40,114 nt of DNA, taken from the NCBI GenBank assembly GCA_039177555.1, contig JBCDFV010000040.1, positions 1 through 40,114 of the forward strand. The letters are read 5' to 3'. This stretch comes from JANQGH01 sp039177555 (lineage in GTDB: Bacteria > Pseudomonadota > Alphaproteobacteria > DSM-16000 > Inquilinaceae). The position numbers and the translations under genes were made by a program. Below the pieces are notes generated by a model. That model was not told the DNA's origin. It saw nothing but the letters and a program-made list of their open reading frames with translations, and searched no databases. Below are positions 1 through 8,350 of this stretch, one piece after another. Within the stretch, counting starts at the first letter, position 1. The number at the start of each line of letters is the position of its first letter.

Positions 1-195
1 GCGCCGGCTGGTCTCGGTTGCGATCGTATAGCGGGCGTGCGCGTCGTAGCGGCTTGCGGCGGCGAGTTGGCGCCATTCCGCCAGGGCGTCGTCATAGCTG
101 GCGAACGGGCCGCTGAGCGAGCCTGTGTCCGGCTTCAGCCGCGTAAAGCCCGTGTCTTCATACTCCCCGCCGACGATCCAAAAGCGCGTGTCCAT
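1..195 (-). CDS. DUF4170 domain-containing protein (partial, runs off the left edge)
   Basis: The reading frame is open from an ATG at 195 to the first base of the window, so only the N-terminal 65 residues are present. It begins MDTRFWIVGGEYEDTGFTRL and continues with a GPFASYDDAL segment and a HARYTIA segment, the pattern I associate with the small alphaproteobacterial DUF4170 family of unknown function. An alternative ATG lies at 201, but a GGGAGAG ribosome-binding site sits 6 bases before the 195 ATG and abuts the 201 ATG, which favours 195. It lies downstream of isocitrate lyase on the same strand, separated by about 130 bases that hold a long inverted repeat. Family assignment is from memory of the motif pattern. 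Confidence 0.7.
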   Translation of the reverse strand, partial: MDTRFWIVGGEYEDTGFTRLKPDTGSLSGPFASYDDALAEWRQLAAASRYDAHARYTIATETSRR

Positions 196-226
196 TGTCA
201 TCTCTCCCCATGGTCTTGCACGGGCT

Positions 227-275
227 GGGCGGACCGGAGGAGTCCAGCGTCCTCGTCTCAACGTTTGGTCCGCCC
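227..275. repeat. Perfect 9-bp inverted repeat between aceA and the DUF4170 gene
   Basis: GGGCGGACC at 227-235 is the exact reverse complement of GGTCCGCCC at 267-275. A second nested pair, GAGGA/TCCTC, lies inside the 31-base loop. Neither strand has a T tract directly after the stem, so a standard intrinsic terminator is not supported. It could be a processing or partial-termination structure between aceA and the downstream gene. Confidence 0.5.
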
Positions 276-332
276 GCCCTGGCACCGCTGTCGGCCTTCC
301 CCGCGGGCCCGGCAGCAGCAGTCTATGAGCGG

Positions 333-1628
<1,296 letters not shown>

Positions 1629-1644
1629 GGTCTTACTCCTTGTC

Positions 1645-1783
1645 TTTTGCGAACCGCTCAGGCGGCCATCCCGTAATACGTGCTCTGACCATCTCAGTGA
1701 ATCTCACAACAAGCAATAAGCCCTTGAACGTAATGATGTCTTTCTGTAAAAGTGGGGCTCAATAGTCGCGCATTTTTGTAAAG
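1645..1783. promoter_or_regulatory. Divergent aceA/ScfR control region with TTTGTAAA-like boxes
   Basis: The spacer between the divergent genes carries TTTCTGTAAAA at 1741-1751 and TTTTTGTAAAG at about 1773-1783; their TGTAAA cores are 32 bases apart, about three helical turns. A related CTTTTGCGAAC lies at 1645-1655, next to the aceA start. RamB, a relative of the divergent regulator, is known to bind TTTGCAAA-like half sites, so these are candidate operators. The match is imperfect and the function is inferred. Confidence 0.4.
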
Positions 1784-1798
1784 TTTGTGGATTTTGAG

Positions 1799-3262
1799 AT
1801 GGCGCGAAAGATCATGCTGGGGCACAAGGTCCGCCGGTTGCGACGCGACCGGGACATGACCCAGACCGCGATGGCCGAACGGCTTGGCATCTCGCCCAGC
1901 TATCTCAACCTGATCGAAAGCAATCAGCGTCCGGTGACGGTCGACCTGCTGCTCAGGATCGGGCAGGAGTTCGATGTCGATGTCGGGCGGTTTGCCGAGG
2001 ATGAGGGCGCACGCCTGCTCAGCGGCCTGCAAGAGGTCTTCGCCGACCCGCTGTTGGCCAAGGCGGACGTGAAGCGGCAAGACCTGATGGAACTGTCCGA
2101 ACGGGTGCCGACGGCAGCCAAGGCGATGATTTCGCTGTTCCATGCCTATCGCGATCTGGTGCGGGATGCGCACCTGATGCGCGCCGCCGAAACGCCGGCC
2201 CTGTCCGATGGTCCCGAAGTTGCCGCCGGCCAAGGCACCAGCTTTGTGATGGACGAGATCGGCGACTATCTGCACGACCACGGCAACTATTTCGAACCGT
2301 TGGAGGCGGCGGCCGAGGCGGTCTGGCACGAGGGCGGGATCGAGCCGGGTAACCTCTACCAAGGGCTGGTCGGTTATCTGGATCGCGAACTGGCCTTGCG
2401 CGTGAAGATCGTGCCCAGCGACGTAATGACCGGCTTGCAGCGCCGCTACGACCGGCACGGCAGGCGCATTCTGCTGTCCGAGATGCTGCCGCCATCGACC
2501 CGGGCGTTTCAACTGGCGCTGCAGCTTGCCCTGATCAAATACCGCAGCCTGCTGGACGGCATGGTGCGCGATGCCCGGCTCGTCAGCGACGACGCCAAGC
2601 CGCTGGTGCGGATCGCGCTCGCCAACTACCTCGCCGGGGCGTTGACCATGCCGTATGAGCGGTTTTGGCGGGCCGCAACGGCCGAGCGCTACGACATCCA
2701 GGTCTTGGGCCAGCGCTTCGACGCCAGCTTTGAGCAGGTCTGCCACCGCTTGACCACCTTGCAGCGGCCGGGGGCGAAGGGCGTACCGTTCTTCATGATC
2801 CGGGTCGACACGGCCGGCAATGTCTCAAAGCGCTTCAGTGCCAAGGGGGCGGCCGTGGCCCAGTTCGGCGGCGCTTGCCCGCGCTGGAACGTGCATGACG
2901 CGTTTCGCGCGCCCGGCCTCCACATCCAGGTGTCCGAGATGCCGGACGGCGAACGCTATTTCTCCGTCGCGCGCGCGATCGCCAAGCCCGGCGTCGGCTT
3001 CCACAATCCGGGCCAGCGGCTGGCCATCGCGCTGGGCTGTGAGATCGCCCACGCCGCGCAATTGGTCTATGCCGACGGCGTTGATCTCTTGAACGAGGAT
3101 ATCGCGGTGCCGATCGGCCCCCATTGCCGGATCTGCGAACGGATCGATTGCAATCAGCGCGCCTTTCCGCCGATAACCCACCGGCTGGTGGTCGACGACA
3201 ACCAGCGCGGTATGGCCGCCTACGGGCTGGCGCCACGGGTGCCGGAGGGCGATGCCGCATGA
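1799..3262 (+). CDS. XRE-family short-chain fatty acyl regulator (ScfR/RamB-like)
   Basis: About 487 residues from the ATG at 1799; a GTG at 1787 in the same frame would add four residues. The N-terminus is a Cro/C1-type helix-turn-helix (MTQTAMAERLGISPSYLNLIESNQRPV). The middle is the IrrE/ImmA-like region of this family, and the C-terminal DUF2083-type region ends with the cysteine cluster CRICERIDCNQRAFPP. Known relatives (RamB, ScfR, MccR, PrpR) sense acyl-CoA status and control acetate, propionate or glyoxylate-shunt genes. Divergence from aceA strongly suggests that aceA is its target. Whether it activates or represses cannot be read from the sequence. Confidence 0.85.
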   Translation: MARKIMLGHKVRRLRRDRDMTQTAMAERLGISPSYLNLIESNQRPVTVDLLLRIGQEFDVDVGRFAEDEGARLLSGLQEVFADPLLAKADVKRQDLMELSERVPTAAKAMISLFHAYRDLVRDAHLMRAAETPALSDGPEVAAGQGTSFVMDEIGDYLHDHGNYFEPLEAAAEAVWHEGGIEPGNLYQGLVGYLDRELALRVKIVPSDVMTGLQRRYDRHGRRILLSEMLPPSTRAFQLALQLALIKYRSLLDGMVRDARLVSDDAKPLVRIALANYLAGALTMPYERFWRAATAERYDIQVLGQRFDASFEQVCHRLTTLQRPGAKGVPFFMIRVDTAGNVSKRFSAKGAAVAQFGGACPRWNVHDAFRAPGLHIQVSEMPDGERYFSVARAIAKPGVGFHNPGQRLAIALGCEIAHAAQLVYADGVDLLNEDIAVPIGPHCRICERIDCNQRAFPPITHRLVVDDNQRGMAAYGLAPRVPEGDAA

Positions 3263-3293
3263 CGGAGGCAATGGGCGCGCTCAAGGTCTTACG

Positions 3294-3440
3294 ATGCTGC
3301 TACAGATTCTGCTGATCGCCGCGCTTGCCGCGCTGCTGTTCCCCGGCATCCGCCGCCGCCTGTCGCGCCTGGCGCTGTTCGGCCTCGGTTTCGTCGTCAT
3401 CTTCGGCCTGATCACCAGCTTGTTCTTGACCTCCGGCTAG
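3294..3440 (+). CDS. small two-TM hypothetical protein
   Basis: A 48-residue product from the ATG at 3294, preceded by AAGG at workable spacing. It consists almost entirely of two hydrophobic stretches (LLQILLIAALAALLF and LALFGLGFVVIFGLITSLFL) joined by the basic hinge PGIRRRLSR, as expected for a small inner-membrane hairpin with a positively charged turn. It begins 31 bases after the ScfR-type regulator and is probably read through from it. I do not recognise a family and assign no function. Confidence 0.5.
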   Translation: MLLQILLIAALAALLFPGIRRRLSRLALFGLGFVVIFGLITSLFLTSG

Positions 3441-3642
3441 GTTAGGTGATGCCGCTGTTCAACGGGGCCCGCGAGTAAGCGGCCGCTTCGTTCAACCGCC
3501 TCGTTTAGTCTGCCGTCAGACCGGCAAGTCCCCACGTCGTGGGCGTGATGGGCTGGGCGGCCGCCCAAGAAATCCTCCTCCAAATCCCGCCCGAGCAAAC
3601 GGCGCTCCTATGCTTGGGGGTTTCGAACATCGCGAAGCATAG

Positions 3643-3657
3643 GTTGACAGCGTCAAC
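3643..3657. promoter_or_regulatory. Operator 1 for the SDR-TetR unit
   Basis: Perfect palindrome GTTGAC-AGC-GTCAAC. Its left arm supplies the TTGACA of a likely -35 element (3644-3649), so a bound repressor would block RNA polymerase. A second copy lies 30 bases downstream. The likely ligand protein is the TetR regulator encoded in the same unit. Confidence 0.7.
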
Positions 3658-3671
3658 TTAGATGCTAGGAT
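3644..3671 (+). promoter_or_regulatory. Predicted sigma-70 promoter of the SDR-TetR unit
   Basis: TTGACA at 3644-3649 and TAGGAT at 3666-3671 are separated by 16 bases. The expected start point, near 3678, falls inside the second operator, the usual geometry for a repressed promoter. The leader to the predicted SDR start is about 45 bases. Confidence 0.55.
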
Positions 3672-3672
3672 G

Positions 3673-3687
3673 GTTGACGCTGTCAAC
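3673..3687. promoter_or_regulatory. Operator 2 for the SDR-TetR unit
   Basis: GTTGAC-GCT-GTCAAC. This is the exact reverse complement of operator 1 and is centred 30 bases from it, so two dimers could bind on nearly the same DNA face. It overlaps the predicted transcription start. Confidence 0.7.
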
Positions 3688-3722
3688 ATGAGAGACTTCG
3701 GGAATGCCAAATCCGCAATTCC

Positions 3723-4589
3723 ATGACATCCGGCGTCGTACGCGCCATGGCGGCTGATGGTCGAGACCGGCGGCGGTGGTTGACCAGATACGGCCAATGG
3801 GCGGTGGTCACCGGCGCGTCCGACGGCATTGGCCGGGCGGTTGCCGAGCGGCTGGCCGCGAGGGGTCAGAACCTGGTTTTGGTCGCTCGGCGACAGCCGG
3901 TGTTGGATGCTCTTGGCGCTGAACTGGTCGAACGGTATGGCATCGAGGTGCGCGTCATGCCGGCGGACCTCGCGGACGAGGCGGCGGTGGCGACGGTCGT
4001 TGACGCGACCAAGGCGCTTGACGTTGGCCTGTTGGTCGCGGCGGCCGGTTTCGGTACGTCGGGCGCGCTGATGGACGCCCCGCTTGACCGAGAGCTGAAC
4101 ATGCTCGACGTGAATTGCCGGGCCGTCCTCGGGCTAAGTCACGGCTTTGGGCGCCGCTTCGCAGGGCAGGGGCACGGCGGGATCGTGCTATTTGGGTCCC
4201 TGGTCGGCTTTCAGGGCGTGCCGAGGGCCGCGAACTATGCCGCGACCAAGGCCTATGTGCAGACGCTGGGCGAGGCCCTGCACCTGGAACTCTCGCCCCA
4301 GGGTGTCGACGTGCTGGTCGCGGCCCCCGGCCCGGTCGACAGCGGCTTCGCGGCCCGTGCCGATATGCGGCTGGGGCCGGCGCTCAAGCCCGATACGGTC
4401 GCAGCCGCGACCTTGAATGCGCTTGGCCGGCGCGCAACGGTCTGGCCCGGCCCGCTGTCGAAACTCTTGATCGGGTCGATGGCGCCTTTACCGCGCTGGG
4501 CACGCGTGCGCATGATGGCCCGGATCATGGGTGGCATAACCAAGCATCAGCATGGCGGCGCGAAAGACGACCTCAAGAAACCTGCGTGA
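3723..4589 (+). CDS. SDR-family NAD(P)-dependent oxidoreductase
   Basis: A 288-residue classical short-chain dehydrogenase. The cofactor loop TGASDGIG lies near residues 32-39, a catalytic serine probably in the LFGSL segment, and the YAATK catalytic Tyr/Lys pair near 174-178. The fold spans the full length, so the product is probably a soluble enzyme reducing a carbonyl or oxidising an alcohol; the substrate is unknown. No clear ribosome-binding site precedes the ATG at 3723, and an in-frame ATG at 3747 is an alternative. The 3' end overlaps the TetR gene by 38 bases, so the two are one unit, and the enzyme's substrate or product may be the regulator's ligand. Confidence 0.88.
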   Translation: MTSGVVRAMAADGRDRRRWLTRYGQWAVVTGASDGIGRAVAERLAARGQNLVLVARRQPVLDALGAELVERYGIEVRVMPADLADEAAVATVVDATKALDVGLLVAAAGFGTSGALMDAPLDRELNMLDVNCRAVLGLSHGFGRRFAGQGHGGIVLFGSLVGFQGVPRAANYAATKAYVQTLGEALHLELSPQGVDVLVAAPGPVDSGFAARADMRLGPALKPDTVAAATLNALGRRATVWPGPLSKLLIGSMAPLPRWARVRMMARIMGGITKHQHGGAKDDLKKPA

Positions 4590-5163
4590 GGCCTGCATTG
4601 AAGAAGCGCTTGGCATTATCGAGACCTCGGGCGTCGAACAGTTAAGCCTGCGCCAGGTGGCGCGCCGGCTCAACGTCTCGCACCAGGCGCCTTACAAACA
4701 CTTCGCCAGCCGCGACCATATACTGGCCGAGATTGTCGCTCGGGCGTATGCGTCTTTTGCCGCCTATCTTGAGAGCCGGCCGCGGACCGGTGAACCGCAT
4801 GAAGACCTGGCCGCCATGGGGCGTGCTTACTTCAGCTACGCTGCGTCCCACCCGCTGCAGTACCGATTGATGTTCGGCACGCCGCTGCCCGATCCGCGAC
4901 GACATCCGGAGATGATGCGGCAAGCCCGCCATGCCTTTTCGCTTCTGCGCGACGGCATCGCCCGTCTACCCGAACGCGGCGGGCAAGACGGCCCCAACCG
5001 GCAAGTCGATCTCGACGCGTTGTTCATCTGGTCGACGATCCATGGCCTTGCGAGCATCCTGCAATCCGACGCACTCGGGACCCTGGGCTTATCGGAAACC
5101 GCGTTGCAGCAGGCGCCGGGCCACGCCCTGGAAAGACTCAGCCGAGCGATGGGGCCGGCCTGA
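4552..5163 (+). CDS. TetR/AcrR-family transcriptional regulator
   Basis: A 203-residue protein with an N-terminal TetR-type helix-turn-helix (VEQLSLRQVARRLNVSHQAPYKHFASRDHIL, about residues 28-58) and an all-helical ligand-binding C-terminal domain with the HPLQYRLMFG segment typical of the TetR_C_33/WHG group. It overlaps the SDR gene and shares its promoter. The paired operators at 3643-3687 make autorepression of the whole unit the simplest model. The ligand is unknown. Confidence 0.88.
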   Translation: MAARKTTSRNLREACIEEALGIIETSGVEQLSLRQVARRLNVSHQAPYKHFASRDHILAEIVARAYASFAAYLESRPRTGEPHEDLAAMGRAYFSYAASHPLQYRLMFGTPLPDPRRHPEMMRQARHAFSLLRDGIARLPERGGQDGPNRQVDLDALFIWSTIHGLASILQSDALGTLGLSETALQQAPGHALERLSRAMGPA

Positions 5164-5170
5164 GATCTGC

Positions 5171-5638
5171 CTATCCGCGCCCTTCTTGCAACTGCTCCGC
5201 ATAGGCCTCGGTCAGACCCGCGAACTCCTCCATCGCCGGCAGGGTTTCGTAACTGTGAACGGCCGCGGTCGTGGCCCAGGGCAGCTTTTCCCGTGTCCAT
5301 AGCTCGATGTACGGCGTGAACCAGCTTGGGTCGTCCAGCATGGTCGGGCGCAGATTGACCATCCAGTCCATCCCGTCGGGCCGGGTGAACATCCAGGTCA
5401 TGCAATTTGGGCAGAAGAAGTGGCGCGTGGCGCCGTGCAGCCCGCCGATGACCGGGTCGCCCTTGGTAACCTCGAACCCGTCGCTGGGGATCGCGACGCT
5501 GAGGGAATAGGCGCTCGACGACATGCGCTGGCAGCCCGTGCAGTGGCAGGCCATGGCCAACAGCGGCGGCGCGCTGATCGTGAACCGAACGTCCCCACAG
5601 CGACAGCCGCCATCCTGCGGCAAGGTCAGTTGCCCCAT
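5171..5638 (-). CDS. GFA-family (glutathione-dependent formaldehyde-activating-like) zinc protein
   Basis: A 155-residue protein with the zinc-binding cysteines of the GFA/CENP-V fold: CRC at about residues 12-14, CHCTGC at 31-36 and CPNC near 76-79. The family is named for Gfa, but most members have no proven formaldehyde activity, so only the fold is claimed. It is convergent with the TetR gene, with a 7-base gap, and transcribed separately from the genes to its right. Confidence 0.88.
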   Translation of the reverse strand: MGQLTLPQDGGCRCGDVRFTISAPPLLAMACHCTGCQRMSSSAYSLSVAIPSDGFEVTKGDPVIGGLHGATRHFFCPNCMTWMFTRPDGMDWMVNLRPTMLDDPSWFTPYIELWTREKLPWATTAAVHSYETLPAMEEFAGLTEAYAEQLQEGRG

Positions 5639-5725
5639 ATCCCTGGTCCTCCGGTTTCAATATCTACGGACGGTAGGTCATAGTGTTGGGCCGTCCGATC
5701 AACCGTATCACGCCATCGCGTTAAA

Positions 5726-6622
5726 CTATGTCAGCAAGGACTGATGGGCGGCGATGCCCGCCGTGACCCCGTCGGCCAGCGCCCATGAGGCGTTGTGCAC
5801 CGGCCTGGCGGCGTCACCAGCGGCATAGACGCCGGCGACCGTCGTCTGCTTTTGGTCATCGGTGCTGATCACGGGGCCAAAGGGCCCCTCTTCGAATTCG
5901 CAGCCAAGCTGGTCGGCCAGTGGCGCCGCCATGCGTGTCCGCGAGATCGTGAACAGGGCGTCCAACGGGATCTTCCGCCCGTCCGCAAGGCGCGCCGCGC
6001 GGAGCGCCGGCCCGTCGCCGACGAGTTCGCTTACCGGCGCGTCTTCGATCTGCAGACCTTTGGCACGCAGTTCTCCGAGTGTCGCATCGTCCGGCGATAT
6101 CGCACCGTTGGTGAATACAACGATGTTTGCCGACCAATCGACAAGGACGGCGGCCTGGTGCAGCGACTCGTCCATTGTGGCCAGCACGCCCAAGCGGCGG
6201 TCCGCTACCTCGTAGCCATCGCAGTACGGGCAGTGCAGCACGGACTGGCCCCAGCGCTCTTGAAGCCCCGGTATCGGCGGCAGTTCGTCAACCACGCCTG
6301 TTGCCAAGATCAGCCGGCTTGCCGTTAGCGTCTGGCCGTCGGCCAGCGCCACCGAGAACGCATCGCGGTCAGGCTGCGCGTCGACAGCCGCGCCATCCCG
6401 GATCGTCGCGCTGGGGTAGGACAGCAACTGACCCCGGACGGTGCCGTTGATCTGCGCCGCCGCCATGCCGTCGAAACCGAAGACGCCGTGCGAGGCAGGG
6501 GCGAAACGGTTGCGGGGCTTGCCGCTGTCGATCACGCAGATCTTGCGCCGGGCGCGGGCCAATTGCATGGCGGCGGCCAGGCCGGCCCAACTGCCGCCGA
6601 CGATGATGACGTCGTAATCCAT
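5726..6622 (-). CDS. NAD(P)/FAD-dependent oxidoreductase, thioredoxin-reductase-like
   Basis: About 298 residues from the ATG at 6622, which gives the expected N-terminus MDYDVIIVGG; an upstream ATG at 6643 is less likely. It has the FAD-binding Rossmann segment VGGSWAGLAAA, the redox pair CPYC in the HCPYCDGYE segment, and the C-terminal FAD motif VYAAGDAA. The second dinucleotide site, normally GxGxxA, reads GVLATMDES and lacks the glycine pattern, so NADPH binding may be altered. It is probably co-transcribed with the LysR gene just upstream. Electron acceptor unknown. Confidence 0.85.
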   Translation of the reverse strand: MDYDVIIVGGSWAGLAAAMQLARARRKICVIDSGKPRNRFAPASHGVFGFDGMAAAQINGTVRGQLLSYPSATIRDGAAVDAQPDRDAFSVALADGQTLTASRLILATGVVDELPPIPGLQERWGQSVLHCPYCDGYEVADRRLGVLATMDESLHQAAVLVDWSANIVVFTNGAISPDDATLGELRAKGLQIEDAPVSELVGDGPALRAARLADGRKIPLDALFTISRTRMAAPLADQLGCEFEEGPFGPVISTDDQKQTTVAGVYAAGDAARPVHNASWALADGVTAGIAAHQSLLT

Positions 6623-6655
6623 GGCGCCTCCGATCGGGCTCACACTATCGGCGCG

Positions 6656-7606
6656 TTATCGTGACACCTTACCGCCATTCGCGATCGCACAGTCAGCCTT
6701 GCGCCAATCGTCCCAGGGCGGTTCGGGGCCGAAGCGTTTGACCAGGAAGTCGACGAAGCTGCGCACCTTGGCCGCGACGTGGCGGTTTTCCGGATAGACG
6801 GCATAGACCGCGATATCGGGCACGCGCCAGTCGGGCAACAGGGGCACAAGCTTGCCGGCACACAGGTCCGACCCGACGATGAAGGTCGGCTGAATGACGA
6901 TCCCTTCGTCGGCGATCGCCGCGTCGCGCAGAATGTCGCCATTGTTGGCCAGTAGGTTGCCCTTGATCGGGACGGTCACGTGGCCAGCGGGTCCGTCGAA
7001 TTCCCATTGGTTCGGCCGAGCGGAATAGGTGTAGCCAAAACAGTTGTGGCGGGCCAGATCCTCAGGCGTTTTGGGCGTACCGTGCCGTTTGAGGTAGCCG
7101 GGCGAGGCGCAGAGCGCCATTCGACAGTTCGCCAGCTTGCGCGCGATCAGGCTGGAGTCCGCGAGCCGGCCGACGCGGATCGCCATGTCGTAGCCCTCGT
7201 CCACCAGGTCGACGATCCGGTCGTTCAAGGTCAGGTTGATTTGCACCTCTGGGTGATCGGCCAGGAAGGCGGGCAGAATCGGCCCCAGTTGGGAAAGGGC
7301 GAAGGACAGCGGCGCGTTGACCTTCAACACGCCGCGCGGCGTCAGGTGAAGGTCGGCCGCCTTGGCCTCCGCGTCCTCCAGGTCGGCCACGATCTGCGAG
7401 GTGCGATTGTAGAAGTCCGATCCGGCCTCGGTCAGGCTAAGTCGCCGCGTGGTGCGGTTCAGCAGGCGAATGCCCAGACGGTTTTCCAGCGACTGGACGT
7501 GCTTGCTGGCCATCGCGCGCGACAGGCCGAGCTGGCGCGCGGCTTCAGAAAAGCTCGCGCTTTCGACGACCTTGTTGAAGACCTCCAGCGATGTCAGCCG
7601 GTCCAT
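6656..7606 (-). CDS. LysR-family transcriptional regulator
   Basis: A 316-residue regulator with the N-terminal winged helix-turn-helix MDRLTSLEVFNKVVESASF...SRAMASKHVQSLENRLG and a periplasmic-binding-protein-like effector domain after about residue 90 (VNAPLSFALSQLGPILPAFL). It lies immediately upstream of the flavoprotein gene on the same strand (33 bases to the preferred start), so it may control its own operon rather than a divergent target. The effector is unknown. Confidence 0.92.
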   Translation of the reverse strand: MDRLTSLEVFNKVVESASFSEAARQLGLSRAMASKHVQSLENRLGIRLLNRTTRRLSLTEAGSDFYNRTSQIVADLEDAEAKAADLHLTPRGVLKVNAPLSFALSQLGPILPAFLADHPEVQINLTLNDRIVDLVDEGYDMAIRVGRLADSSLIARKLANCRMALCASPGYLKRHGTPKTPEDLARHNCFGYTYSARPNQWEFDGPAGHVTVPIKGNLLANNGDILRDAAIADEGIVIQPTFIVGSDLCAGKLVPLLPDWRVPDIAVYAVYPENRHVAAKVRSFVDFLVKRFGPEPPWDDWRKADCAIANGGKVSR

Positions 7607-7677
7607 GTGAGGCCTCGCCCCGTCGTCCAGTTAAGCGCAATCGGCGTTCCCGACCATTGTCAATGCCGGGTTGCTGA

Positions 7678-7713
7678 TCCTGACGGCATTCTACCGATTA
7701 TCGGCCATCAGGA
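7678..7713. repeat. Inverted repeat between bcp and the LysR gene
   Basis: TCCTGACGGC at 7678-7687 pairs with GCCATCAGGA at 7704-7713 with one G-T mismatch. The loop contains the smaller palindrome CCGATTATCGG at 7693-7703. It lies upstream of the LysR start and downstream of the bcp stop on the same strand. It may be a regulator-binding site or a bcp terminator hairpin; no T tract follows. Confidence 0.4.
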
Positions 7714-7779
7714 AACAGCGGCATCGGTTTTCGGTCGCGTTCGTCGGATCACGCCCTCCCCGGCCTCGGGCAGCCAAGC

Positions 7780-8241
7780 CTAGCCCTTGGCCGCTTCCAG
7801 CACCGCGTCCACGTGGCCGGGTACCTTCACCTTGCGCCAGATGGCGGCCAGCTTGCCGTCCTCGTCGATCAGGAAGGTCGACCGGTCGATGCCCATGTAT
7901 TTCTTGCCGTACATGCTCTTCTCCACCCAAGAGCCGTAGCGTTCGACCGTATCGCCCTCGGCGTCGGAGGCCAGGGTGAAGGTCAGGCCATATTTGCCCG
8001 CGAACTTGTCCAGTTTGGCCACCGGGTCCTTGGAAATGCCGATGATCTCCGCCCCGGCGCTGCCGAAGTCCGGCAGGTTGTCGTTGAAGCCGCAGCTTTC
8101 CTTGGTACAGCCCGGCGTGTCGGCCTTGGGGTAGAAATAGACGATGACTTTCTTGCCCTTCAGCTCGGACAGGCTGACGCTGCCGCCACCGGCGGTCGGC
8201 AAAGAGAAATCCGGGGCGGGCTGGCCAACTTCAAGCGACAT
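7780..8241 (-). CDS. bcp: thioredoxin-dependent peroxiredoxin Bcp (PrxQ type)
   Basis: Reduces hydrogen peroxide and organic peroxides using thioredoxin; cytosolic. The 153-residue product from the ATG at 8241 starts MSLEVGQPAPDFSLP. It carries the active-site segment YPKADTPGCTKESC, where peroxidatic and resolving cysteines are five residues apart as in Bcp/PrxQ. The open frame continues upstream to 8469, but homology begins only at 8241. It follows glnE on the same strand after about 110 bases. Confidence 0.94.
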   Translation of the reverse strand: MSLEVGQPAPDFSLPTAGGGSVSLSELKGKKVIVYFYPKADTPGCTKESCGFNDNLPDFGSAGAEIIGISKDPVAKLDKFAGKYGLTFTLASDAEGDTVERYGSWVEKSMYGKKYMGIDRSTFLIDEDGKLAAIWRKVKVPGHVDAVLEAAKG

Positions 8242-8350
8242 GGGTGCATTTCCTCGGGTTTGGTCGTGACGAAAACGGGCAAGGACGGGCCGGCGAAAGC
8301 CCGCAATCGTTAAGGTAGTCGACCCTGTCGGGCCGGCAAGGGCGGGTTGG

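Noticed and set aside
1694..2746. 350-residue minus-strand frame
   Set aside because: Antisense to the ScfR-type regulator and covering its control region; no family pattern.
3516..3797. 93-residue minus-strand frame over the SDR promoter
   Set aside because: Crosses two operators and the SDR start, with low-complexity proline/serine content; not a gene.
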